10,310 nucleotides of DNA from Euperipatoides rowelli (GCA_003024985.2 PXIH01S0018981.1); one strand, 5' to 3'; shown: positions 1 to 7,820, counted from the stretch's first letter. The notes: generated by a model from the sequence alone, not told the origin. A program made the numbers and translations.

Positions 1-533
1 ACATGCCAAAATTCAAGTTTGTGCTATGTTGTAAGTATGCTAAATTTCTTATTGAAAATGATGACAAACTTTCTGCTTTATAGCCTATATAGATTTCTCA
101 GTTTTAAAGATTCTAGTGGGCCTACACTGTAGACTCTGTAGTTAAGCTAATGGCTTTTAGACATCATTATTAATTTACAACTATAAAGAAGTTTGCAACT
201 CAAGATTGCAAACAAAATCAAAAATGCTTTGTCTTTAGAGAGTTTAAGGATAATTAAAAGTAATGTATAATGAGGAAAGTTTATATGAAATTCTAAAATT
301 TAAAAAAGTTTAAAAATAAATCTTGAAAAAGGAAAATATTTAAAGGTGCAATAATTTTATTTTGTTGACAAATGAATAAAAATGAACAGTAGGCTAATAT
401 AATATTCCTGCATTTATAATATTTATTGAATTATAGCTTATTTATAATAAATGTGTTCTAGTTCAATTCTTGAACTATAACAACTTAAAAAATAGACAAT
501 AAATAATTGGATAAATGATTTGATTTATTTCAG
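1..533. other. Non-coding AT-rich sequence upstream of the first coding exon
   Basis: No open frame of useful length and no recognisable repeat family is seen here. The stretch ends in TTTGATTTATTTCAG, which fits a 3' splice site, so its right part is probably the end of an intron that follows a non-coding first exon lying to the left. A promoter here is also possible, since 534-582 could be a transcription start region instead of a spliced exon. I see no convincing TATA box plus initiator. Two TAGGCTA/TAGCCTA heptamers (81-87, 390-396) occur. Confidence 0.5.
517..533 (+). other. Probable 3' splice acceptor before the first coding exon
   Basis: The sequence AATGATTTGATTTATTTCAG has a T-rich tract followed by CAG at 531-533, as expected for a metazoan acceptor. 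The exon would begin at 534 with AAAACAG. It sits 50 bases upstream of the ATG at 583. If it is used, transcription starts left of this window. It is judged from sequence alone. Confidence 0.5.
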
Positions 534-582
534 AAAACAGTATACCTTTAAGTGCTGCTCCCGGTAAATTTAACCTTTAATT

Positions 583-683
583 ATGTCTGGTGTTGTCTTG
601 GCTGAAATAAGCGAAAATTTCAACGAATTACAAAACCTACTGAATGCCTTGAAATACTTAAAATTGTCGTTATTACCTTATTC
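583..683 (+). CDS. Likely 5' coding exon of the zinc-finger gene (33 codons plus 2 bases)
   Basis: The exon reads from ATG at 583 (protein start MSGVVLAEISENFNELQNLL) to 683, where TC is followed by the donor GTAAGTA. An in-frame TAA at 571-573 closes the frame upstream, and the ATG has A at -3, so 583 is the natural start; 534-582 would be 5' UTR. It ends two bases into a codon. Joining to the acceptor at 5658/5659 supplies the missing T (TCT, Ser), then AAG and the ATG of the zinc-finger frame at 5663, all in frame and without a stop. The encoded segment is Leu-rich and could form an amphipathic helix; I do not recognise it as a named domain. It could instead belong to another isoform or to a gene whose other exons lie outside the window, or be a chance frame. 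The in-frame fit has about a one in three chance of arising randomly, but the strong donor and upstream stop add weight. Confidence 0.58.
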
Positions 684-690
684 GTAAGTA
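684..690 (+). other. Strong 5' splice donor GTAAGTA
   Basis: GTAAGTA directly follows the last bases of the 583-683 frame and matches the metazoan donor consensus (GTRAGT) fully on the intron side. Without splicing, the frame reads TCG then TAA and stops at once, so the coding exon makes sense only if this donor is used. Confidence 0.65.
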
Positions 691-1167
691 TTAAGTAATG
701 TATTTTTTATAATTAATCATTTCTTCAAATTGTACTTTGAAATTTAATTTTTCTAAAATGTTGTTATTACAAATCTGAGTTAATCTTTTAATCGACATAC
801 AAGATAAATCTTAGAAATGAACTAGTATCCCTGAAGTTGCCAGGTTTTGTGAAACTTATTTTGTCCATAAAGTCAGAAATATTATACTCACATTTGGTTT
901 TATTAGTTAAAATTTGCATCTTATTACATGCATTAGTAATCAATATTTATGATTTATAAATTAATGATTCTAATCTAAAACGGCGGTAAAAATTATTTCG
1001 TAATGTTTGAATCTCATTTGGCTAAGAATAATTTTGTATTGAATTAAATAAGCCAAGAAGTTGGCGTACGAAATTATTTAGTTAGAAATATTTCAATAAA
1101 TATAAACGATTTAATCTCGTGTTATTTTTTTGAAATTTTGTCTTAATAAATTAATGTTTGGCTCATT

Positions 1168-1188
1168 TTTTACTTCCCCCTCTTCTAG
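1168..1188 (+). other. Cryptic 3' splice acceptor-like site within the intron
   Basis: TTTTTTACTTCCCCCTCTTCTAG is followed by a relatively GC-richer stretch and then GTAATC at about 1247. The pyrimidine tract is stronger than that of the proposed real acceptor at 5658. If spliced from 683, the frame would stop after eight further codons (TGA at about 1213), so it would be a poison exon or simply unused. No other evidence supports use. Confidence 0.25.
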
Positions 1189-1931
1189 TTTATTTGTTGC
1201 CCATCCCGCATCTTGATGTTGAGGCTTCAATGTTTCATCCAATAACGTAATCGATATATTTGTGCATTCATAATTTCTTTAGATTGAGTACATTTATTTA
1301 TATACAGTATATTATATCAAAGCCGTAATTAAATATATGGTTAAAACTATATTTACTGATTTTTTTGTTGTCTTACTTTTTTTTTTTTAAATAACGTTGT
1401 GAACATCGTAAATTTTCTTAAACGGATATTTTGATGTGTTAATTTAAATTATTTATTTAGCATAGCCGATAAAGCTTTGCTATTGGACATATATTTAATG
1501 TTATATCCAAAATGCTGCCTTCCTTTGTAATTTATTATATAGTTTTTGTAAGCTATTGCCTTATTTTTCTTTAATTCAGGGTGATTGTTTATTATTTATG
1601 TTTTTAAACTTTTTTTTTCAACATTGACCTTGTTTCTCTCACTCATCTAATTATATTTTTTTTTTACACTTCTGCTAACTTCTATTGTATATACTTTAAA
1701 AAATGTGATAGCATAATTTCATATTATTTTGAAATTCAAATCCTTTAAAAAAAGTAAATTAAGAACTAGCCTATTCATGAAAATTACGGTAATCATGAAA
1801 ATATTTATATAAGGCCTAGTCATTTTTTTAAACCAATTAGCTTTATTATCTAATACAAATACAACTGAGGCACATCCTACTTACTAACACAATCAGAATT
1901 TAAGAACCTAGAATCATGCATGTATTGAGTA

Positions 1932-1943
1932 GCCTATATAGGC
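1932..1943. repeat. Perfect 12-bp palindrome GCCTATATAGGC
   Basis: GCCTATATAGGC is its own reverse complement. It combines a TAGCCTA copy (1930-1936) with an AGGCCTAC stretch, so it belongs to the heptamer family that recurs through the window. No function is evident. Confidence 0.6.
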
Positions 1944-2107
1944 CTACCTGCAGCTTAAAATATTCTATCGGATTACAATCAAACATTCATATTTTCTTAC
2001 ATCTTAAAGTCCATATAGTATGGTATAACAATATAATGAGAAATCACATTTTTTTAATGTAAAACTAAGTAAACAATTCCATTAAATCAACAGGCAATTC
2101 GCTTACC

Positions 2108-2226
2108 TTAATTGTCGTAAAGGCTGGAAGAACTTACAGTACATGTAAAAAGAATGTGCTTCATGTCTTCAATTACATTATTACAATAAACACACTGCAG
2201 ATCAATATTCATGTGATATCTATAAA
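2108..2226 (-). pseudogene. C-terminal CCHC knuckle of the LINE ORF
   Basis: The minus-strand frame ends in TAA at 2108-2110 and carries Cys at 2192-2194, Cys at 2183-2185, His at 2156-2158 and Cys at 2141-2143. That gives C-x2-C-x8-H-x4-C within a segment like CVYCNNVIEDMKHILFTC. The pattern C-x2-C, acidic/hydrophobic spacer, H-(I/L)-(L/F)-x-x-C is typical of the C-terminus of LINE ORF2 proteins. It lies beside the left end of the hAT element, with the rest of the LINE on the other side, as expected if the hAT jumped into the LINE. Confidence 0.75.
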
Positions 2227-2227
2227 C
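2220..2227. repeat. Left target site duplication of the hAT element
   Basis: CTATAAAC pairs with GTATAAAC at 2683-2690; 7 of 8 bases agree. The length and the T2/A7 positions fit hAT insertion. Confidence 0.8.
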
Positions 2228-2682
2228 CAGGGGTTCTCTTACTTTTGGAATGTTGTAGGCTACCACTTACAGTATATAAACTGCTAAAATTTAATGTACC
2301 ACCAGGATAAACAGAATAAAACAAACAATCTTGTCAAAAACTGATAATTTTGTGGTATTAATTATTGCGCCTAAGCAATTATTTACTTTTATTCAATGGT
2401 CATTTTCATCTTATATAATCTTAAACCTGCCATTCATGTAAAAATTTAAAATCTAATATCAAATGTACTAATACATTACCGTATAACTTAACTAACTGCA
2501 CAATGATTAATTATTATAGACATGAAACTATTGATAACCAAGGGCCAATAATGCAGTTTATAGCAAGAGAAAATTACTGATTCATAATGAACTTATTTGC
2601 CTTTTTGTTACATCTCTGTGTACCATCTGAAACAACTTAATGGACCACAAGTGGTACATGTACCACAGTTTGAGAATCCCTG
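2228..2682. mobile_element. Non-autonomous hAT-type DNA transposon, 455 bp
   Basis: The left end reads CAGGGGTTCTC and the reverse complement of the right end reads CAGGGATTCTC, a 10/11 match. The first bases CAGGGGTTCTC are the classic terminus of many hAT elements. The flanks are CTATAAAC (2220-2227) and GTATAAAC (2683-2690), an 8-bp target duplication with one mismatch that keeps the hAT pattern of T at position 2 and A at position 7. Inside, (G/C)TACCAC motifs recur near both ends. There is no transposase coding sequence; a 75-codon frame across its right edge is a chance frame. It would have been moved by a transposase encoded elsewhere. Confidence 0.87.
2651..2666. repeat. 16-bp perfect palindrome in the hAT subterminal region
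   Basis: GTGGTACATGTACCAC is a perfect palindrome made of two inverted copies of GTACCAC. Related copies near the left end (CTACCAC at about 2260, GTACCAC at 2297-2303) suggest subterminal repeats, which in hAT elements can serve as transposase binding sites. That role is inferred. Confidence 0.7.
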
Positions 2683-2690
2683 GTATAAAC
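2683..2690. repeat. Right target site duplication of the hAT element
   Basis: GTATAAAC is the partner of 2220-2227. The single difference is the first base (G against C), consistent with an old insertion. Confidence 0.8.
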
Positions 2691-3054
2691 CAAAAAAAAA
2701 AATTGTAGACAAAATCAGAAAATACAGTCTAAGAACAAAGTTTACAATTGTGGATCTGGACTTTTTTCATTGTGATGGCTTTTATAGCCTACATTTGCAA
2801 ATAAAAATTATTTATTTTAGGTAGAGACATAAATTCAAAATAATAATTACACTAGGGCCTATATACATTTTTTTAGAGATGAAAAGGTTACAAGTGTTAA
2901 TAAATTTAAAAAAATAATAAAGAAAAAAGCTTAATGATGAACCCTTAATCAGTAACTTAATTTGAAAATATTATTGAAATCATTGTCAGGATTCTAACCC
3001 GGGGGGAGTGTCAATAGGAATTACATCTAACTTCCCCCTTCTTTGAACAACTAG

Positions 3055-3394
3055 TTAACAAAAATAAATTGCTCTATTACACAATGAAGCTACATTTGTC
3101 CCATAAGGGCTGATCAAGCACATCCCACCCATTTTAAAAGGAAGTTGTGCAATTGAATTTGACAGAGACATTCTTGCAATCCAAATAAATTTATTAATCT
3201 GCACTGTTAATTTATAGAAAAAAACTTCTACGAAATAAAAAATGTTGAAAATAGAAGTTAGATTTTGTGAGAACATAAACAATTAGTAATTTGCATCGTT
3301 TGGATACCGTAATTGAAAGAGATCTAAACCTTAACTGATCAATAATATTTTGCATTTTTTTCAAGCCCAACCTAGGAATTACTTGATTAAGCAA
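3055..3394 (-). pseudogene. LINE thumb-region fragment in two overlapping frames
   Basis: Two short minus-strand frames overlap at 3212-3282 and are best read as one frame broken by a frameshift. The upstream piece (3212-3394) has RSLSITVSKRCKLLIVYVL, recalling the R-LS--GR--LI---VLSK pattern after the LINE palm. The downstream piece (3055-3282) has INKFIWIARMSLSNS and then LPFKMGGMCLISP. These recall the FIW---R and P-x2-x-GG-x-x-L segment at the end of the LINE RT domain. Its place next to the palm blocks supports the call. It is not an independent gene. Confidence 0.78.
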
Positions 3395-3439
3395 AGGCTT
3401 AAAAATAAGAGACTTATGTCAATTTAACAAGGTAGCCTA

Positions 3440-4190
3440 CCAGTTATCCCCAAAGCTATCAAGCAACTTCAGAACTTTATCAACATTTTGTTTACCCTTC
3501 ACTATAACAAGTATTTACCCAACTGATGCAATGTAATTCCGCAATCCAGTGCTTTTATATCAACAAGCAATTGATTGACGTAAAGACAAAAGTACTGAAG
3601 AGAGGATGGCGCCCTGTAAGATACAATTCATAGAAATTGGAGGCAATTTATTTTTGGCATTATTGACTTATTAGTCAGATAATTGATGAACCTAACAGAA
3701 AGGCTCAAATTACCAAAGATTTGAATTAAATTGCAAAATTAAATAGCCTACTTATGACACACAAAATCAAAAGCCGATTTTAAATCCAAAAATAAGAAAA
3801 AAAATCTTTATACTGCGAGGGAATTTTTTTTTTTACAAATGTTAACCCAGTAAGAAACAATGAAATAGCCGAATGAATCGATTTCCCAGGTGCTCCATAC
3901 TCCTCATCAACTAATTTTTGAACTAAGACATCTTTAGCCCTAATATACAAAATCTTGGAGAAGATCTTTGCATCTAAATTTAAGAGACTAATCAGTCTAA
4001 ATGAGTCCAGAGTAGGGGGAGATAAATTATCTGTAGTAACTATTTTTGATTTAAAAATGAAATAAGAACTAAAAAAAATACATTAATTATAAAACACAGA
4101 ATTAAGTAGCATAATCTATTAAAATTAATAAGAATTCGATAAAAGATGCGCAAAAATATTTTCACAAGAAGGACTAAAATAGTCAGGACC
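3440..4190 (-). pseudogene. Broken LINE reverse transcriptase, fingers and palm blocks
   Basis: One open minus-strand frame from about 4049 to 3783 contains FRLISLLNLDAKIFSKIL and YGAPGKSIHSAISL, which match the conserved early blocks of LINE reverse transcriptases. A frame change in the poly(A)/poly(T) run near 3796-3803 is needed to reach FLDLKSAFD. This is motif A, with the first catalytic Asp in DLKSAFD. The QGAILSS and YVNQLLVDIKA segments (block 4) sit in two different frames. The (Y/F)ADD motif C expected between about 3480 and 3545 cannot be found: only GKYLL followed by stops remains. The catalytic core is therefore lost. Motif matches are from knowledge of the family, not from an alignment. 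Confidence 0.85.
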
Positions 4191-4460
4191 TAGAGACACT
4201 ATTATTTAATGAACAATTAGCATCAGCAATAACATTATTATTGACATTAAAAGAATACTGTAACTGCATTGGTGATGAATATAAAGAATTGACTATCAAA
4301 TATTAATTATGAGAATAAACACAAGAAAAAACATCATAGAATTCCACAAGCACTGATACACATGGAAATAATAGACAATTTATTGTTATAATATCCGCTT
4401 GAGAAGTTTGCATGAACAACACAATTTTAGCCAATTTACGAGCATCATTGACCATATTTA

Positions 4461-5634
4461 CAAAGTTTTTTTTAATAGAAAATAAATGATCACTTCATGC
4501 ATATTAAAACATAAAAATTGTTTGTTATAATAATTTATTAAGCCTATTGTAAGATTGATAATCTTTACCTGAAAATAAACTTCAAATTAAGTAAATAATT
4601 TTAGGTATACAATAAAGAACCGATTTAATAGTAATAAATTTTAAAATACTATCAATCTCAGAGAAGGCCTATGTTATATTAGTTTTAATTTGCAATTTAT
4701 TTTATCATGTGACTAACATCGAGTTAAATAGCCTAAAAGACTTTATAAGAAGCTTATGCGATAAACCAGTAGGCTGTTTAATTAGCTGTGGCTACTGTAC
4801 TAACATTATTTAAGACCATTGTTAGCCCAGATTATAGTTTTTTAATAATAAAAATAGTTTAGGCTAAATTTCAAAATATGGCAAGTTATTTTTCATGTCA
4901 GCATATTAAATTCATCCCTTATTGGTGATGCAATAAAAATCCATAACATAAAATTGTTGATTTTAAAATGTTAATTAAGGATTAAAATTTTAAAGGTCAG
5001 CAAAAATAAATATTATTTGATTCTTGAAGTTAAGTTATTTATCAAATAGGCTAGGTCTACTGTAATTATAATGATAAAAAATTTTGTCAAGTGCTATTTT
5101 GTAACAAAATCTAAAATTATGTTTGTAACTTAGCTATCACAAAATAAAAACAATACCTTTGAGGTTGGGGGATTTGTTTTCAAACCCTGCACAGCTAATA
5201 AAAGTGTGACCATGAAGCCTAAACCTTTTATTTAGTTCTTTATTCTAAATTAAAACAGTGCATTTTTATATAAATTATTCAATTTCTAAGTTAATTTCTT
5301 TCTTTTTAATATATTTCAGGTAGGTCCGTTCTTAGAAAAGGAACTCATTTATTTGGCATCATGGGATTTCATTGTTTAAAACTTCTAAATTTTTGGAGAA
5401 GGTGCAAATTTGTTTATTTTTAATGTAGGCTACCTCAAGATATTGCTACAACAAATTGTCCTGTGTTTAAAAACTACTTTTCCAGTCAAAACAATTTTAC
5501 TTAACAGCTTTCTAAGTAAACAAGTGTAATGAGTTTAAGATTTTAAAATCTTTTCAACCCACAGGAATAACCCATAATTTTGACAAGGAAAAAAAAAATC
5601 TAACTACAAAAAAATAATAGTTAAAATAATGCAG
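4461..5634. other. Intronic non-coding sequence, right part
   Basis: AT-rich sequence with no coding potential that I can support. It contains scattered TAGGCTA/TAGCCTA copies (for example near 4727, 4860, 5047, 5426). Two acceptor-like sites other than the one favoured here are at 5319 and 5564. Both give an immediate or early stop when joined to the exon ending at 683, so neither fits as the coding acceptor. The segment near 5150-5220 is locally less AT-rich, but I cannot assign it. Confidence 0.5.
5295..5319 (+). other. Alternative 3' splice acceptor-like site
   Basis: TTTCTTTCTTTTTAATATATTTCAG is a strong acceptor by eye. Joined to the donor at 683 it gives TCG then TAG, an immediate stop. 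A transcript using it could still make the 405-residue protein by starting at the well-placed ATG at 5663, because an in-frame TAA at 5627-5629 separates the two. A shift to the next AG (5323) would open a frame of about 30 codons that also ends before the fingers. Confidence 0.35.
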
Positions 5635-5658
5635 TTTTTTTAATGTTAATATCTTCAG
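5635..5658 (+). other. Acceptor that joins the 5' exon to the zinc-finger exon
   Basis: A T-run (5635-5641), a branch-like TAATGTTAAT and ATCTTCAG at 5651-5658 precede TAAGATGGG. Splicing here from 683 yields TC+T (Ser), AAG (Lys) and then the ATG at 5663 in frame. Use of the next AG (5661-5662) would instead give a stop within a few codons. It is the only acceptor I found upstream of the fingers that keeps the frame open. Confidence 0.55.
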
Positions 5659-5662
5659 TAAG

Positions 5663-6880
5663 ATGGGAAAAATAAATTGTGACATCTGTGGCTATGTTGC
5701 AGCTAGTGCCAGAAGTTACAAGTGCCATCTATTAAAACATGAAAAAGAAAGACGGGAAAACATGAAATCACAATTCAAACAGAATTTAGAGACCACATTA
5801 TTTGCATGTGATCAGTGTGATTTTAGTACATCGACAAGGCGAGGTTTGACCAGTCATCTTCAATCTCACAAGAAACCATATGGTTGCAGTTCTTGCCGTT
5901 ATAGAACTTCTGAATTGTCTGCTCTAATACAACATAAAAATTCAAAACATAAGCTTTGCAATTTGTGCGATTTTCGAGCGAGTAGTGCTGAGAGTTTACA
6001 CATTCACATGTCCAGTCACCAAGAGGAATCTAAAATATTGAAGTGTGGAAAGTGTGATTACAAAACCACTCAAAATAAAAATCTGAAGCTTCATAAACAA
6101 GTGCACCAAAATGGGAAAATTAAATGTGATCAGTGTTCCTATACGACCATCAAAGTTGAATACTTGCAAACTCATAAACTGCACAAACATAGTAAAAGAT
6201 ATGAATGTGATCAATGTCATTTCAGTACGGGTTTGAAAAAACAGTTTGAATTTCACATGCTCAAACATACTGGGCAACAGTACTTTCAGTGTACAGAATG
6301 TGACTTTCACACGAAGCATCGGAAAGTACTGAAAATGCACATTAAGGCTGACCACGAAGTGAAAAAAATGCGAAAGTCTCCTCAACCGAAACCTCAAAGC
6401 CATCTTCTGAAAAATCTCAAACCCAGTACAAAAGGGGAACTCTTTGCTTGCTTTTATTGCACAGACCATATCACTACCAGTACTACAGTTGAAGGAATGG
6501 TTCAGCACATTATGTCGCAGCATCCTGAAATGGTCACTAAACCCAAAATATCTACGCAGATAATTATACCTGTAACATCCATTCAGACTTCTATCATCAC
6601 TCCCCATTATACTGACGACGATAAATCTGCTGAAATAGAAGAAAGAATAGTTGATGATTATGAGCTAGAAAACCCATTGTTTTCCAGTATAGAAACAATT
6701 GAAGAAGTGGTAGGGAATGTAAAAGAAGAACCACCTGAAGATTTTATCTCTACTGATGGTCTTATTACATCGGCAGAAGATGCCGATAATTATATTAAAA
6801 AAGATGTCATGGAGGTTTCGGTTGATACTGACGACGGTCTATTCATGATGTCAGTGGAAGAAGTGGAAAAAATAATCTAA
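5663..6880 (+). CDS. C2H2 zinc-finger protein, nine fingers and acidic C-terminal tail
   Basis: The 405-residue frame encodes a probable nuclear DNA-binding regulator. Eight regular C2H2 fingers can be placed by Cys/His pairs at residues 6-26, 49-69, 75-96, 99-119, 128-148, 155-176, 182-202 and 210-231. All are C-x2-C-x12-H-x3/4-H, with a hydrophobic residue three before the first His. A ninth, C263-x2-C266-x15-H282-x4-H287, has a long loop and is atypical. Linkers vary: only TGQQYFQ before finger 8 resembles TGEKPF, and fingers 3 and 4 are only two residues apart. Residues 232-253 are basic. Residues 318-405 are rich in Asp/Glu and contain VKEEP at 353-357, a sumoylation-type motif. The ATG at 5663 has A at -3 and G at +4, and TAA at 5627-5629 closes the unspliced frame. 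If the 583-683 exon is joined, the protein gains 35 residues. The family is large; I cannot name an orthologue or its DNA target. Confidence 0.95.
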   Translation: MGKINCDICGYVAASARSYKCHLLKHEKERRENMKSQFKQNLETTLFACDQCDFSTSTRRGLTSHLQSHKKPYGCSSCRYRTSELSALIQHKNSKHKLCNLCDFRASSAESLHIHMSSHQEESKILKCGKCDYKTTQNKNLKLHKQVHQNGKIKCDQCSYTTIKVEYLQTHKLHKHSKRYECDQCHFSTGLKKQFEFHMLKHTGQQYFQCTECDFHTKHRKVLKMHIKADHEVKKMRKSPQPKPQSHLLKNLKPSTKGELFACFYCTDHITTSTTVEGMVQHIMSQHPEMVTKPKISTQIIIPVTSIQTSIITPHYTDDDKSAEIEERIVDDYELENPLFSSIETIEEVVGNVKEEPPEDFISTDGLITSAEDADNYIKKDVMEVSVDTDDGLFMMSVEEVEKII

Positions 6881-7632
6881 AAAAAAGTGTATAATTTTTC
6901 AAAATAGTATCACAGACATTTATTATGTTGGGAGAATGCTAGCTTCAAAATTGTGTGACAATTATTGACTGGCTGAACCAAAAAAAAAAATATGGTCCAA
7001 TAAGCAGAGATAATTATTTTTAAAGTGCATTGAAAACATTTTAATTATTATGCTTATATGTTGTCTATTTTACCCCTCCAACATAATTGTAATATTGGAT
7101 AATTCATATTTTTTTTTTTTTTTAATTTATTAATCAAATGTATTTTGACACTTTGTTTTGAACAGTATTGCCAAAGGTATATTTGATTATGAAATATCAT
7201 TTTTAAGGATTTTGCTTAGAACCTTTATTAATTTTGCTCATCACAGTCAAAATTCTTGAATTTTATGAAGTTTCAAATTCAATGTTTTAAAACCTTCAAT
7301 GAATTTTATTTTTTTGTTTATCTTCTAGGATGTCTCTGTAATATGAAACATTTAATACAAATTTTCTTATGAAACATTGTCTATATTTCAAGCCCTATGT
7401 TGTTCTATTCTATAGAAGCTGAATGAAGCAGCCTATACTATTAACAATCCACTTCATGTAGTGATGTGTAGCCTATACTTTAATATAACTTTTGTTTTCT
7501 TAATTTATGGTCACCTTGAAAAAAAATGTACAGTGTATGTAGTTCTTGCATAATTGTTCATTTACAATCATAGGTTACTTTTATCGAGACATTCTGTATA
7601 AACAATTTTTATAATTTACTGTGTGAATGTAC

Positions 7633-7640
7633 TGTATATA
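7633..7640 (+). promoter_or_regulatory. Pumilio-type element TGTATATA in the 3' UTR
   Basis: TGTATATA matches the Pumilio/PUF RNA site UGUANAUA. It lies in the likely 3' UTR, nine bases before a hairpin. In sequence this AT-rich an eight-base match is not rare, so function is only possible. Confidence 0.3.
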
Positions 7641-7648
7641 TACTGTTA

Positions 7649-7678
7649 TATACAATGTATACTTTAGTACATTGTATA
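7649..7678 (+). repeat. Inverted repeat, 11-bp arms, 8-base loop, in the 3' UTR
   Basis: TATACAATGTA (7649-7659) and TACATTGTATA (7668-7678) are perfect reverse complements around an 8-base loop. In RNA this would fold as a stem-loop. Nearby TACTGTATATATACTG adds more self-complementary sequence. It may control message stability or be a chance product of TA-rich sequence. Confidence 0.6.
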
Positions 7679-7814
7679 ATGTATAAATGTACACAGTAAT
7701 TACAGAATTTCAATTTCTTGAACCATTACTTCGATAATATACAGTAGAAGGAAATTAAAATTGAGACTTTTCTGTCAAAAATTCAAGAAAGACTATTTAG
7801 ATTATTTAAAATGA

Positions 7815-7820
7815 AATAAA
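7815..7820 (+). promoter_or_regulatory. First canonical poly(A) signal AATAAA after the stop codon
   Basis: AATAAA lies 935 bases after the TAA at 6878-6880 on the gene strand and is followed by a T/G-containing stretch near 7840-7860. No earlier AATAAA occurs in the 3' flank; ATTAAA at 7754 is a weaker alternative. Confidence 0.55.

Larger units (their letters stand above)
684..2099. other. Intronic non-coding sequence, left part
   Basis: This is AT-rich sequence with many stops in all frames and T-runs such as 1378-1389. I see no gene or recognisable transposon end. Two items stand out: a strong pyrimidine tract with AG ending at 1188, and a 12-bp palindrome at 1932-1943. The right part, nearest 2099, may be the decayed 3' end of the minus-strand LINE, but I cannot mark where that begins. 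Confidence 0.55.
2100..4460 (-). mobile_element. Decayed non-LTR retrotransposon (LINE), minus strand, split by a hAT insertion
   Basis: Reading the minus strand from high to low coordinates gives the parts of a LINE polymerase in the right order. A linker resembling the pre-RT region lies at about 4460-4200, and a GPD motif at 4182-4190. RT block FRLISLLN is at 3978-4001, YGAPGKSIHSA at 3867-3899 and FLDLKSAFD at 3766-3795. QGAILSS is at 3596-3616, YVNQLLVDIKA at 3551-3582 and the KVLKLLDSFGDNW segment at 3440-3479. A thumb-like region spans 3055-3394 and a CCHC knuckle 2141-2194. Frames shift between blocks and stops occur, so it is inactive. No endonuclease domain is visible. The block at 3978-3867 recalls the L1/Tx1 style, while other parts recall CR1/Jockey-like elements; I leave the clade open. 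The ends are uncertain, and 2691-3050 is assigned by position only. It lies antisense to the zinc-finger gene. Confidence 0.85.

Noticed and set aside
2597-2824. 75-codon open frame on the plus strand
   Set aside because: It runs across the right end of the hAT element and into LINE relic sequence. It has no domain and is explained by the transposon.
2988-3003. GGTTAGAATCC on the minus strand, close to a tRNA/SINE box B
   Set aside because: No convincing box A at the right distance and no cloverleaf or tail; one mismatch from the consensus is not enough.
5565-5662. Acceptor at 5564 (ACCCACAG) as the true start of the finger exon
   Set aside because: Joined to the exon at 683 it gives a stop after four codons, and the unspliced frame has TAA at 5627-5629.
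5996-6607. 203-codon open frame on the minus strand
   Set aside because: It lies entirely antisense within the zinc-finger exon, has no recognisable domain, and its length is explained by the codon pattern of the finger repeats.
7620-7695. Miniature transposon suggested by ACTGTGT...ACACAGT ends
   Set aside because: The outer match is short and broken, there is no target duplication, and TA-rich words explain most of the symmetry.
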